Shown here one piece after another: positions 50,706 through 60,454 of a stretch of 64,000 nt of DNA; the first letter of the stretch is position 1, and every line of letters begins with the position of its first letter. Made by a program: the position numbers and the translations under genes. The DNA is from Rahnella victoriana. Its GTDB lineage: Bacteria > Pseudomonadota > Gammaproteobacteria > Enterobacterales > Enterobacteriaceae. Location: contig NZ_SJOJ01000024.1 in assembly GCF_004330295.1 (NCBI RefSeq), positions 1 to 64,000 of the forward strand, given 5' to 3'. The notes beneath the pieces were generated by a model. The model saw nothing but the letters and a program-made list of their open reading frames with translations. It did no database searches and had not been told where the DNA came from.

Positions 50706-52688
50706 TTATTCGTCTTCTTCCAGATACGTATAACCGTATAAACCGGATTCAAATTCTTCAACGAACTGCGCCTGCAGTTCTGCATCCAGATCGGTTTCTT
50801 TCACCTGATCGCGGAAACGGGCCAGCAACACATTCGGATCCAGTTGCACGTATTCCAGCATGTCGGCAACCGTGTCGCCTTCATCAGACTGCTGCACTTC
50901 AATGCTGCCGTCAGGGAACACAAACACATCCACCGCCGCGGTATCGCCGAACAGGTTATGCATGTTGCCGAGGATTTCCTGATAAGCGCCGACCATAAAG
51001 AAGCCCAGTACCGGCGGATCCTCCGGATCGTACGGCGGCATTGGCATGGTCGTGGCTACGCCGTCACCGTCGATGTAATGATCGATGGTGCCGTCGGAAT
51101 CGCAGGTAATGTCCAGCAGCACCGCACGGCCAACCGGTGGTTTGTCCAGACCTTCCAGCGGCAGCACCGGGAACAGCTGATCGATACCCCACGCATCCGG
51201 CATCGACTGGAACAGCGAGAAGTTGACGTACAGTTTGTCCGCCATACGTTCCTGCAATTCGTCGATGATCGGACGGTGTGCGCGGTTGCTTGGATCCAGC
51301 TGATCCTGAATTTTGTTACAGATATTCAGGTAGATGTCTTCCGCCCAGGCGCGCTGGGTCAGATCCAAAATCCCGTGCGCATATTGCGAATGGACGTCGT
51401 GCAAATCCATCTGGCTGTCGTGCAGCCATTCACGCAAGGAGCGGCGGTTTTCCGGATCGTGCATCTCGTTCCAGGTATCCCACATGCTGCCTAAGGCGCG
51501 CGGCGCATCGTTTTCAGGCGCTACCGGTTCTTTGAACTCATTGCGCTCAACGCCAATCACGTTGGAGACCAGCACGGTATGGTGCGCGGTCACGGCGCGG
51601 CCAGACTCGGTGATCACCGTCGGGTGCGGCAAACCATGTTCATTACAGGCGTCGCCGATACCCCAGATGACGTTGTTGGCATATTCGTTCAGGCCATAGT
51701 TCACGGAGCAGTCAGACTGTGAACGGGTGCCTTCGTAATCCACACCCAAACCGCCGCCGACGTCGAAGCACTGAATGTTGACGCCCAGCTTGTGCAGTTC
51801 GACGTAGAAACGCGCGGACTCACGCACACCGGTGGAGATATCGCGGATATTCGCCAGCTGCGAACCCAGATGGAAATGCAGCAGTTGCAGGCTTTCCAGA
51901 CGCCCTGCTTCACGCAGCATTTCGACCAGTTGCAGCACCTGAGACGCCGCCAGACCAAATTTGGATTTCTCGCCGCCGCTGGACTGCCATTTGCCGGAAC
52001 CCTGCGAAGACAGACGTGCACGCACGCCCAGACGCGGGATCACGTTCAGACGTTCGGCTTCTTCCAGCACCAGTTTAATCTCAGTCATCTTCTCGATAAC
52101 CAGATACACCTTGTGACCGAGTTTTTCGCCGATCAGCGCCAGACGGATATATTCGCGGTCTTTATAGCCGTTACAGACGATAACGGAACGGGTCATCCCG
52201 GCGTGTGCCAGAACGGCCATCAGCTCGGCTTTCGAGCCGGCTTCCAGACCCAACGGTTCACCGGATTCCACCAGCGATTCGATCACGCGGCGGTGCTGGT
52301 TCACCTTAATCGGGTACACCAGGAAGTAGTCACCCTCGTAACCGAACGATTCACGCGCACGTTTGAACGCGGCGTTAATCGAACGCAGACGGTGCTGCAA
52401 AATTTGTGGGAAACAGAACAGTGCCGGCAGACGCTGACCGTCCTGCTCACGCATATCCTTAACCAGTTGTGCCAGATCAACACGGGCAGAAGGCTCGTCA
52501 GGATCCGGGCAGACACTGATGTGGCCCAGTTCGTTGACGTCATAATAATTGTTACCCCAATAGGCAACGTTGTAAGTGCGCAGCATCTTGCTGGCATCAC
52601 GATCGTTCACGGCAACCTCCTGCATGGAGCGCAAAGAAACAGTATCGCCCGCGAGTGACGGACGGTGGGACTGGATGTCATCAGACAT
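50706..52688 (-). CDS. speA: Biosynthetic arginine decarboxylase
   Basis: A 660-residue PLP enzyme converting arginine to agmatine for putrescine synthesis. The PLP lysine sits in [17 protein letters not shown] (about 120-135), [16 protein letters not shown] and [13 protein letters not shown] follow, and [10 protein letters not shown] lies near the active-site C-terminal domain. It matches E. coli SpeA through its length. In E. coli speB follows speA on the same strand; here speB is missing and a fimbrial operon takes its place. Confidence 0.97.
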   Translation of the reverse strand: MSDDIQSHRPSLAGDTVSLRSMQEVAVNDRDASKMLRTYNVAYWGNNYYDVNELGHISVCPDPDEPSARVDLAQLVKDMREQDGQRLPALFCFPQILQHRLRSINAAFKRARESFGYEGDYFLVYPIKVNQHRRVIESLVESGEPLGLEAGSKAELMAVLAHAGMTRSVIVCNGYKDREYIRLALIGEKLGHKVYLVIEKMTEIKLVLEEAERLNVIPRLGVRARLSSQGSGKWQSSGGEKSKFGLAASQVLQLVEMLREAGRLESLQLLHFHLGSQLANIRDISTGVRESARFYVELHKLGVNIQCFDVGGGLGVDYEGTRSQSDCSVNYGLNEYANNVIWGIGDACNEHGLPHPTVITESGRAVTAHHTVLVSNVIGVERNEFKEPVAPENDAPRALGSMWDTWNEMHDPENRRSLREWLHDSQMDLHDVHSQYAHGILDLTQRAWAEDIYLNICNKIQDQLDPSNRAHRPIIDELQERMADKLYVNFSLFQSMPDAWGIDQLFPVLPLEGLDKPPVGRAVLLDITCDSDGTIDHYIDGDGVATTMPMPPYDPEDPPVLGFFMVGAYQEILGNMHNLFGDTAAVDVFVFPDGSIEVQQSDEGDTVADMLEYVQLDPNVLLARFRDQVKETDLDAELQAQFVEEFESGLYGYTYLEEDE

Positions 52689-52824
52689 AGGTAAATCCTC
52701 TTTCTATACTGACAACATGGCCAGCCACTATCGCAGTAACAACAGGTGAGAACAACCCGCAAGGCTGGCTTTCGGACAGGATAAAAACCTGCAAGCCACA
52801 GCCACGGGACTGTTTTCCACTCAT
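52681..52824 (-). CDS. Short YqgB-like ORF upstream of speA
   Basis: A 47-codon open frame starts at ATG 52824 and its stop overlaps the speA start by 8 nt. The peptide contains [15 protein letters not shown], which resembles NPCAYGLLSQFQAAIVV of E. coli YqgB, the 43-residue protein encoded directly upstream of speA there. Position and this similarity support the call; the first 18 residues do not resemble YqgB, and no strong ribosome-binding site is seen. It may act as a leader peptide or as a small acid-stress protein. Confidence 0.55.
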   Translation of the reverse strand: MSGKQSRGCGLQVFILSESQPCGLFSPVVTAIVAGHVVSIERGFTYV

Positions 52825-53385
52825 ATCATTGTAAAACACGTTTTTAGACTCCGTGTGACGAGTCGGAAGAAATCAGGGGTGAATGCCCCGGGAGGTTGCA
52901 GGCTACATCAGTTATATGTCGGGATGGCGATGTTCACGCAAACCGGACGTTACTGAGTAGCGTACCGATGTCGGGGACTGACCTGTCTATAGTCAGGCTG
53001 TCTGAAACATCGCAAAGAAGACAGACGCTTTTCGAAATGAGGGTCTGAAAGAAGTGCTGCAGAACGCAATAAAGGCTGCAGGGGATGCTGTTGAAATGTT
53101 ACAAACGGTAAAAAGTGGGTCATTAAACTAACCACCTCCACACGTGCCACGCATCACCCGCGGGCATTCGAGCTGAGAAAACAGTAATTACTGGAATACG
53201 CTGCTTCTATAGGGCCTACAGAAATGTGCATAGCGCGCGCCGTTTATACCGGCAACCCGCTGTAATTGCAAAATGAAAATGCAGTACAAATAGTTTCAGA
53301 CCGTGAATATCACTGGAATCCCGCACAATAACACTAACTCTGTCACAAAAATGACTGGCATTCAGAACGCCTGCTATCCTAAAAT
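52825..53385. other. speA-metK intergenic region
   Basis: About 560 bp with no gene I can support. A 66-codon frame on the reverse strand (52950-53150) occupies the place of E. coli yqgD but I cannot recognise it. The region should contain the speA promoter. Confidence 0.4.
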
Positions 53386-53409
53386 AGCCGTCCAGATGTT
53401 AATCCGTCT
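53386..53409 (+). promoter_or_regulatory. MetJ operator: three tandem met boxes before metK
   Basis: AGCCGTCC, AGATGTTA and ATCCGTCT are three contiguous 8-mers resembling AGACGTCT. They lie about 150 bp before metK, whose E. coli homologue is repressed by MetJ with S-adenosylmethionine. A TATCCTAAAAT segment just upstream may be the -10 region. Confidence 0.75.
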
Positions 53410-53558
53410 ATCGGGTTAACTATGAAGCTGCTTCAGGCTTTGCCTAATGGGGACATGCAGGACGCATTGCGACAATGGCGAGCTTCGCTCCTCATCTGCC
53501 AGTCTCCCCAGTGCTATGCAGTGATATCTAACCCGTCGTATGTAAGGTAAAGAACATA

Positions 53559-54710
53559 ATGGCTAAACACCTCTTCACGTCCGAATCCGTTTCGGAAGGA
53601 CATCCAGATAAAATCGCGGACCAGATTTCTGATGCCGTACTTGACGCGATTTTAGAGCAAGACCCAAAAGCACGTGTTGCATGTGAAACTTATGTCAAAA
53701 CCGGCATGGTCCTGGTTGGCGGTGAAATCACCACCAGCGCATGGGTCGACGTTGAAGAAATCACGCGTCAGACTGTTCGTGAAATTGGCTATATCCATTC
53801 TGACATGGGTTTCGATGCCAATTCCTGCGCAGTCCTGAGCGCTATCGGTAAGCAATCGCCGGACATCAATCAGGGCGTTGACCGTACTGATCCGCTGGAA
53901 CAAGGCGCGGGCGACCAGGGTCTGATGTTTGGTTATGCCACCAACGAAACCGACGTGCTGATGCCTGCTCCTGTGACCTACGCACACCGTCTGGTGCAGC
54001 GTCAGGCAGAAGTGCGCAAATCAGGCACCCTGCCATGGTTGCGCCCTGATGCGAAAAGCCAGGTCACTTTCCAGTATGACGAAGGCAAAATCGTCGGTAT
54101 CGATGCCGTAGTGTTGTCTACTCAGCACTCTGAAGACATCGCGCTGAAAGATCTGCAGGAAGCGGTGATGGAAGAAATCATCAAACCTGTGTTGCCGGCA
54201 GAATGGCTGAACGCCGGTACCAAATACCACATCAACCCGACTGGCCGTTTTGTTATCGGTGGCCCGATGGGTGACTGCGGTCTGACCGGTCGTAAAATCA
54301 TCGTGGATACCTACGGCGGCATGGCCCGTCACGGTGGCGGTGCGTTCTCCGGTAAAGATCCGTCTAAAGTTGACCGTTCAGCCGCTTACGCCGCCCGTTA
54401 TGTGGCGAAAAACATCGTGGCGGCCGGTCTGGCTGACCGTTGTGAAATCCAGGTGTCTTACGCCATCGGCGTGGCTGAACCGACTTCCATCATGGTGGAA
54501 ACCTTCGGTACCGGTAAAGTCTCTAACGAACAGCTGACCCTGCTGGTGCGCGAGTTCTTCGATCTGCGTCCATACGGCCTGATCCAGATGATGGATCTGT
54601 TACACCCGATCTATAAAGAAACCGCTGCCTACGGTCACTTTGGTCGTGAGCACTTCCCATGGGAAAAAACCGACAAAGCAGCCCAGCTGCGCGAAGCCGC
54701 CGGTTTATAA
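53559..54710 (+). CDS. metK: S-adenosylmethionine synthetase
   Basis: A 383-residue enzyme (E. coli 384) forming S-adenosylmethionine from methionine and [23 protein letters not shown] at the N-terminus, [36 protein letters not shown] and the late [13 protein letters not shown] are all conserved. AAGGTAAAG precedes the ATG. The speA-metK-galP order is that of E. coli, apart from the inserted fimbrial operon 2. Confidence 0.98.
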   Translation: MAKHLFTSESVSEGHPDKIADQISDAVLDAILEQDPKARVACETYVKTGMVLVGGEITTSAWVDVEEITRQTVREIGYIHSDMGFDANSCAVLSAIGKQSPDINQGVDRTDPLEQGAGDQGLMFGYATNETDVLMPAPVTYAHRLVQRQAEVRKSGTLPWLRPDAKSQVTFQYDEGKIVGIDAVVLSTQHSEDIALKDLQEAVMEEIIKPVLPAEWLNAGTKYHINPTGRFVIGGPMGDCGLTGRKIIVDTYGGMARHGGGAFSGKDPSKVDRSAAYAARYVAKNIVAAGLADRCEIQVSYAIGVAEPTSIMVETFGTGKVSNEQLTLLVREFFDLRPYGLIQMMDLLHPIYKETAAYGHFGREHFPWEKTDKAAQLREAAGL

Positions 54711-54736
54711 GAAACCCGCGCCTCGTAAAAAACCTC

Positions 54737-54762
54737 AAACCCCGCCGCAAACGGGGTTTTTT
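54737..54762 (+). terminator. Terminator of metK
   Basis: CCCCG and CGGGG around a 7-nt loop, flanked by AAA and TTTTTT, 27 bp after the metK stop. Confidence 0.85.
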
Positions 54763-55219
54763 ATTGCCCTCACCTTTCCATTTCGTTTCTGATCGCTTCC
54801 CTTTCGCCATTTCAATACCTGAACCCCTAATAACGACAAGCCAACACGGGTTTTTATCTCAATGATTTTAATGATGAATTTTTAAATACTCTTTATATGC
54901 ACTTTACTTAATGCAGCATGAAGATATACGTAATATTAGATTTAACCGCCCTCTTTTATTTAACAATTCCGATAATAAAAACAAAATTGCGCATAAAATC
55001 CTTTCATTATCAGCAGGGTGAAAATCGCCCCAATTGTTATATTTGTGTTGAATATCATTTATACCGAAACAAATAACACAAATAGCTAATTTCTATGTCA
55101 TTGACCTGAACATTCATTGAATCTATTATTCACCCCATCGAAAGCATCCAGACAAATATTTACTCAAAGGGAATTAACGACATCTTCTTCAGGATAGAGA
55201 CTTATTAAACATTGAGAAA
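54763..55219. other. AT-rich control region of fimbrial operon 2
   Basis: About 450 bp, strongly AT-rich, with long A/T tracts typical of H-NS-silenced horizontally acquired loci. No inverted-repeat switch or clear operator was seen. Confidence 0.45.
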
Positions 55220-55969
55220 ATGACAATGCAATTAATGAAATTAAAATCATGGACAATGATTTTAGCGGCCACCCCATTACTTTTATCAGCAGCATCATTT
55301 GCAGGAATAAGCGTCTATCCTATTTCGGTCCCGATGCAGAAAAGCGGCGGCGCACAAATAAGCGTAACCACAAACTCCGCCGATACGGAATATGTCAAAA
55401 CAACAGTAAAGAAAATTAATAACCCGGCAACGCCGCAGGAAAATGAAACCACAATCAGTCAGTCATCAGGAAACGGTATTGTAGTCACACCGGAGAAATT
55501 CGGACTGGCTCCCGGCACGACCCGAATTATACGTCTGATTAATATTCAGCCTCCGCAAACCGAAGAAGCGTATCGCGTTTATTTCGAAGGGGTGCCGGGA
55601 CTGAACAGCAATAATAATAAAAGTGAAGCAAAAAGCCCGGTCAAACTCGGCGTCAGCATGATCTGGGGCGTACTGGTTACCGTACCGCCTGCCGCGCCGA
55701 GGCTGGACTTCACGCTGAACCCGTCAAGCCGCGTGGTCAGCAACACCGGCAATATTCATCTGAAAATTAACAGTATCGGTTTATGTCCTCAGCAACACAC
55801 TGATGATGGATGCAAATGGAGCAAACCGGTTAAAAACAGCATTTACCCAAATCAGCACGCCACATTAGATCCTGCCTTATTTAAAGGCGCTAATTATAGC
55901 GTGGTGAAGGTGAAATATTCCAACTGGACCGATAAAACCGTTGGCGTAAAAGAATTCAGTGCAAAATAA
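55220..55969 (+). CDS. Alpha-type fimbrial chaperone, first (operon 2)
   Basis: A 249-residue periplasmic chaperone of the CS1/Cbl (alpha) family. Signal peptide ending SFAGIS, then ISVYPISVPMQKSGGAQISV and a central VSMIWGVLVTVPP segment typical of CooB/CblB. The second domain holds NTGNIHLKINSIGLC. TGAGAAA precedes ATG 55220; in-frame ATGs at 55226 and 55235 are alternatives. Confidence 0.88.
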   Translation: MTMQLMKLKSWTMILAATPLLLSAASFAGISVYPISVPMQKSGGAQISVTTNSADTEYVKTTVKKINNPATPQENETTISQSSGNGIVVTPEKFGLAPGTTRIIRLINIQPPQTEEAYRVYFEGVPGLNSNNNKSEAKSPVKLGVSMIWGVLVTVPPAAPRLDFTLNPSSRVVSNTGNIHLKINSIGLCPQQHTDDGCKWSKPVKNSIYPNQHATLDPALFKGANYSVVKVKYSNWTDKTVGVKEFSAK

Positions 55970-56049
55970 AATTCATTATTTCGCATAAAGAATAACTCTC
56001 GTTATAAACCCAGCATAGCAATATGCATCTTCTTAATTAGGAATTTAAA

Positions 56050-56553
56050 ATGAAATCAATTATCAAACCATTGCTGGTCACTGCAATCATGGGCTTCGCC
56101 ATTAATGCTTCTGCTGTACAGAAAGATATTACTGTGACTGCAAACGTTGATGCCACTTTGGATATGACCACTGACACCGGCGAAGTATTACCTTCAACGA
56201 TGGAAATGGGTTATATGCCAGGCGTGGGTCTGCAACCTGTTACCCAGATGACTAAAATCTTCTCTAACGATGCAGAGAAAGACGTAAACATCAACCTGGC
56301 AGGTACTCCGCAATTAATGGATACCGTAGGGACCAACGCAAATATCCCACTGACCGTGAAATATGGCGACCTGACCCTGACTCAGGCTCAGCAGACCATG
56401 GCCGCAACTACCCTGTTCCCGAATGGCGATACCGCAAATGGTTCCATCATTCAGCCTCTGAAAGTCAGCCAGACCACTCAGGCACCGGTTGCTTCCGGTA
56501 ACTACAGCGGTGTGGTCAGCGTTGTCCTGACTCAGGCAACTGAAACGCCATAA
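56050..56553 (+). CDS. Alpha-type major pilin (CblA/CooA-like, operon 2)
   Basis: A 167-residue pilin. Signal peptide ending ASAVQ; mature sequence VQKDITVTANVDATLDM is the hallmark of the CblA/CfaB/CooA alpha family. TKIFSNDAEKDVNINL and the C-terminal VVSVVLTQATE are also typical. No cysteine is present in the mature protein, as in CS1 pili. A hairpin with a T-rich tail follows, and the pilin lies second, after the chaperone. Confidence 0.92.
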   Translation: MKSIIKPLLVTAIMGFAINASAVQKDITVTANVDATLDMTTDTGEVLPSTMEMGYMPGVGLQPVTQMTKIFSNDAEKDVNINLAGTPQLMDTVGTNANIPLTVKYGDLTLTQAQQTMAATTLFPNGDTANGSIIQPLKVSQTTQAPVASGNYSGVVSVVLTQATETP

Positions 56554-56580
56554 GCGTTCATTCCTCCTAAGTCATTCCTC

Positions 56581-56612
56581 ATCGGCCTGTTAATCAGGCC
56601 GATTCTTTTCTC
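56581..56612 (+). terminator. Hairpin after the major pilin gene (operon 2)
   Basis: ATCGGCCTG-TTAAT-CAGGCCGAT is a perfect 9-bp stem followed by TCTTTTCTCCTC. It lies between the pilin and usher genes and probably terminates part of the transcripts. Confidence 0.75.
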
Positions 56613-56641
56613 CTCTCCAGATTTTTGAATAAAGGAAAATA

Positions 56642-59332
56642 ATGAAACCCAATCTGAAAGTCTCACTTTGCTTTCTGGCAATTCATTTTGCTTTGTTCAG
56701 CAATCTTGCTTTGGCGGGCTCTGACGTTCCGCCCGGCTTTGAAGAACTGGTCTCCGGTCAGAACGTCTGGCTGAATGTTAATTTACTCGGCCAGTCTGCC
56801 GGATTATATGAAGCCAGCGTCACGCTGGAAACGGTGCAATTCAAAGATCCGCAAGGCGTACTGAAAGCCTTAAATCTTCCGCTGAAAGCCGGTACGCCTG
56901 AGTATCAACAGATGCTGACAGCATTGTCCGCGCCGCTGGCACGTCACGGCAATCTGGCCTGCGGCAGTAACGCCAATGCCAAAGGCTGTGGTTATCTGGA
57001 AACCGATTCCCTTGCCCTGATCTATGATGAAAACAACAGCGCGGCCGACGTCTTTGTCAGCAAAAAGCTGGTGCCAGATGCCGGGAAAAAAGCCCTTTAT
57101 TACACCCCTACCGCACAAACTGAAAATGCCCTGATTCATCAGCAAACGCTTAACATCGCGGCGCAAGATGAGTACCAGAGCCTGTCATTACAGGGCTCCG
57201 GCGCATTAGGTGTGCTGACCAACGGTTATGTCGGTTTTGACTGGTCGCTGGATTCTTACAAAAGTGATGACAGCGACAGCCAGACGGTGTCTGTCGATGA
57301 TCTCTATTTCCGCCAGAGTCTGGGCAAGCGCCATTACGTGCAGGCCGGACGCATGGATTCACGCGACCTTTCCAGCAATCTCGGCGGGAATATCAGCTTC
57401 TCGCTGCTGCCACTGAACGCCATCGACGGTGTTCGCGCGGGCAGTTCCCTGAGCTATCTGAATCTTGAAGAAGCCAGCAAAGGCTCGCCATTAGTGGTCT
57501 TGCTTTCCAGCAAATCCCGCGTCGATGCTTACCGTGGCAACCAGTTACTCGGCACTTTCTATCTGAATAGTGGCTCGAATACTCTCGATACCGGCAACTT
57601 CCCGAGCGGCAGTTATGCGGTCACCTTGCGAATTTATGAAAATAACCAGCTCGTGCGCACCGACACTCAGCCTTTTACCAAAACGGGCGGGATCGGTGAC
57701 GGGCATCTGCAGTGGTTTATACAGGCAGGTGAAACGGCAGATAACAAAGTCGTCAGTTCCACCAGTGACGATGACCAAAGCAGCACATCTCGCCAGCCGG
57801 TGATGCAGGCCGGGGCGCGTCTGCCGGTTTTTGCCGAACTGACAGCGACAGCAGGTATCGCCAATACCGATAATGAAAATTACGGTGAAGCGGGCGTGCA
57901 ATGGACACACGGTTTTAACGGCAAACTGATCGACGGCGTGCTGGATATGCAGGCCAATGTGTTCAGCGGCACCGACGGTTCGAAAGGTAACGTGGAGCAA
58001 ATCAGTTATAACGACGGTTTCTCCATGAGCGTATATCGCAACGCGGCTTACGGCAAAAGTTGCACCAGCGCCAATGTCGATGAGAATGATTACGCCGATA
58101 TTGGCTGTTACGAATCGGTGAACGCCACACTTTCCGTGCCGGTCAAAGGCTGGTCCGCCTCACTGGGCTACACTTACAATAAAAACACCAGCCTTTCGCC
58201 GGACACGTCGTCATATGATCCTTCAAAGCCCTTTGAAGACAATATGATCAACAACACCGAATCGCAGAGCACGTCCAACACGGTGCAACTGAGCCTGAAC
58301 AAAAGCTTCAACTGGAAGCAGATGACCATCACCACGCGCTTTGGCGGATACCGCCGTGAAAGCAGCAGTGCCAGTGATAACGATAAAGGCGTCTACATGG
58401 GTTTCTCCCTGTCACGCAACACGCCAAAAGATACGCAGCTTCGCAGCAGCAATACCTCCTTCAGTACGGATTATCAGGGCAGCCAGAATGGCGATGCGCA
58501 GATGACCTACAACGCCAGTCAGAACTGGGACTGGGGCAGCAATAACGAGCGCGAGCTGGGGATTGATGTCGGCGGCACGGATACCGATAACGCCAACGCC
58601 GCGGTTCACGGGCGTCTTAATGGTCAGTATGGCGACGGCGAAATGACGGTTTCTGACAGCTATGACAACCAGCAACAGACCCATCAGGGTGCTGTCACCG
58701 GCAGCTACAGTTCTTCCGTCGCAGTGTCTAAATCTGGCTTCTTCTGGGGGCCGGGCGGTACGGGTTCTCCGGGCGCAGCAGTCGCAGTGAAAGTGAAAGG
58801 CAGCGAAGAAGAACCCGATGCGGCAGACGATGCACTGATCGACGTTTCGGTTCAGGGCGGCGGTGCCACCAAAATGAAACAGAACAGCAAAGCCCTGTTC
58901 CCGGTGACCGGTTTTGAAGAAGGTAAAGTCTCTGTGAACGAAAGTCGTGATGTCAGCACCGGCAGCCAGGCCAGCATTACCCAGGGTGCAGGTAGCCAGA
59001 ACTTATTCCTGCTGCCGGGGAAAATGAAAGTACGCGAAGTCACGATGGAATCTCATTACACCTATGTCGGACAACTGGTTACCAGCACGGGCGAACCGCT
59101 CAGTGGCGGCAACATGCTCAATGCGAATGCCTACAGCAGCTCAGAAGATGGCGGCTTTACCGCAGAAATGACGTCTTTAGCGAAGAACCTGTATGTTCGT
59201 AATGGCAATCAGAACTATCAGTGTGCGGTTACCGTGCAATCAAACCGTGATGTGGTGCGCTATGTCGGGAAAACGCTCTGCAAAACAGTTCAGTCTTCTG
59301 ATCTGCCTGAAACTCGCCGGGAAATAAAATGA
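56642..59332 (+). CDS. Alpha-type outer-membrane usher (CooC/TcfC-like, operon 2)
   Basis: An 896-residue usher. Signal peptide ending ALAGSDVPPGFEELVSGQNV, a barrel with the conserved DYTQ-like NTLDTGNFPSGSYAVTLRIY, and C-terminal domains ending ...VRYVGKTLCKTVQSS. This matches the CooC/CfaC/CblC group rather than the FimD group of operon 1. Its stop overlaps the next ATG by 4 nt (ATGA), indicating translational coupling. Confidence 0.9.
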   Translation: MKPNLKVSLCFLAIHFALFSNLALAGSDVPPGFEELVSGQNVWLNVNLLGQSAGLYEASVTLETVQFKDPQGVLKALNLPLKAGTPEYQQMLTALSAPLARHGNLACGSNANAKGCGYLETDSLALIYDENNSAADVFVSKKLVPDAGKKALYYTPTAQTENALIHQQTLNIAAQDEYQSLSLQGSGALGVLTNGYVGFDWSLDSYKSDDSDSQTVSVDDLYFRQSLGKRHYVQAGRMDSRDLSSNLGGNISFSLLPLNAIDGVRAGSSLSYLNLEEASKGSPLVVLLSSKSRVDAYRGNQLLGTFYLNSGSNTLDTGNFPSGSYAVTLRIYENNQLVRTDTQPFTKTGGIGDGHLQWFIQAGETADNKVVSSTSDDDQSSTSRQPVMQAGARLPVFAELTATAGIANTDNENYGEAGVQWTHGFNGKLIDGVLDMQANVFSGTDGSKGNVEQISYNDGFSMSVYRNAAYGKSCTSANVDENDYADIGCYESVNATLSVPVKGWSASLGYTYNKNTSLSPDTSSYDPSKPFEDNMINNTESQSTSNTVQLSLNKSFNWKQMTITTRFGGYRRESSSASDNDKGVYMGFSLSRNTPKDTQLRSSNTSFSTDYQGSQNGDAQMTYNASQNWDWGSNNERELGIDVGGTDTDNANAAVHGRLNGQYGDGEMTVSDSYDNQQQTHQGAVTGSYSSSVAVSKSGFFWGPGGTGSPGAAVAVKVKGSEEEPDAADDALIDVSVQGGGATKMKQNSKALFPVTGFEEGKVSVNESRDVSTGSQASITQGAGSQNLFLLPGKMKVREVTMESHYTYVGQLVTSTGEPLSGGNMLNANAYSSSEDGGFTAEMTSLAKNLYVRNGNQNYQCAVTVQSNRDVVRYVGKTLCKTVQSSDLPETRREIK

Positions 59333-60441
59333 AACTCTCTGCATCTATAATTTCGACACTGCTCTTAGTAAGTGCTCAGCTTTTAATAACATCTTATGCG
59401 TACGCGGCTGTGGTTGAACCCACTGGCCGCGATACAAGTGTTAGCGTTAATTATGATCTTTCATCATCACCATCAAATTTTAATATTTGGAATCATGAAT
59501 CTGGGGGATTTAACCCGGATAACCCGTCATTATGGGGGAGGAATAACTGGCGTTGCTTATCTAATACATCGCCTTCTACCGGACAATGTAAAAGTGGTGA
59601 AGCAAAAAATTCTCAGGGTGACTGGGGTGCGGGAGGGACGACATCCATCCCGACCCTGTTCATAGAAAAAAGGACAGGTTTACAGGCAGTCATTAATCTC
59701 GAAGGTTATCATGCTGGTGAGAACGGCAAATTTCAGGTCACTTCTGCTGATTCAGCGGGGAGCGGGAGCGAACAGTTTTTAAGTGTTTACATTACCTCTG
59801 CTGAGTTAAAAAAACTGCCCGTCGGCGGGATCTGGGAAGGCACGCTGGCTCTGGACTTGTGGCAATGGTCGCCCGGGAAAAACCTGGCAAGATGGACAGC
59901 GCATATCACACTTAACGCGACGGATAATAATAACCAGCAAATCTACTTACCTGAATTTGGTGAAGCCGCACCACGGGTTGACCTTAATATGCGCCCGCTG
60001 CCAGGCACCGGTGGTAATCAGACGCAAATGAATGGCGCTGCTACTCTGGATATGTGTTTATACGACGGTTATGGCTCGAACAGTACCAGCTTTACGCTAA
60101 AATTTGACGATCAACAGCAGGGAACGATTCAGCGTAACAGCGGCTATTTCTCTATTTATTCCGACCACGGCGACGTCAATCTGGATTCCGGCCGTATCGA
60201 CTATTACGTGAAAATGCAGGCACCCGACGGCAAATACGTCAGCGTGAAACGTGGTGAAGATCTGGTAATCCCGGATATTCAGACCGCCCATGTCCGGCCG
60301 GTGCATCTTCCGGGGATCCCGCAGGCGGTATTGTGCGTCCCGGCGCCGTTGCAATTAAGCACCAAAACATTGGATATCAATAGCAAACAAGCCGGGCATT
60401 ATACCGGGCACCTGATCGTGACGTTTACTCCACAGCTTTAG
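59329..60441 (+). CDS. CblD-like tip adhesin/pilus initiator, first (operon 2)
   Basis: A 370-residue alpha-pilus tip protein. Signal peptide ending SYAYAAVVEP; N-terminal adhesin half from VEPTGRDTSVSVNYD, then a pilin half with NNNQQIYLPEFGEAAPRVDL and LDMCLYDGYGSNS. It should start pilus assembly at the usher and bind a host receptor. It is strongly similar to the next gene, but the region around residues 95-150 differs. Confidence 0.87.
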   Translation: MKLSASIISTLLLVSAQLLITSYAYAAVVEPTGRDTSVSVNYDLSSSPSNFNIWNHESGGFNPDNPSLWGRNNWRCLSNTSPSTGQCKSGEAKNSQGDWGAGGTTSIPTLFIEKRTGLQAVINLEGYHAGENGKFQVTSADSAGSGSEQFLSVYITSAELKKLPVGGIWEGTLALDLWQWSPGKNLARWTAHITLNATDNNNQQIYLPEFGEAAPRVDLNMRPLPGTGGNQTQMNGAATLDMCLYDGYGSNSTSFTLKFDDQQQGTIQRNSGYFSIYSDHGDVNLDSGRIDYYVKMQAPDGKYVSVKRGEDLVIPDIQTAHVRPVHLPGIPQAVLCVPAPLQLSTKTLDINSKQAGHYTGHLIVTFTPQL

Positions 60442-60454
60442 GCAGGCGAATACC

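Noticed and set aside
52950-53150. 66-codon reverse-strand frame as a yqgD homologue
   Set aside because: I cannot recall YqgD well enough to compare, and the frame has no distinctive features. Position alone is not enough.
53410-53558. SAM riboswitch in the metK leader
   Set aside because: Enterobacterial metK is controlled by MetJ, and three met boxes are present; no SAM-box core was seen in the leader.
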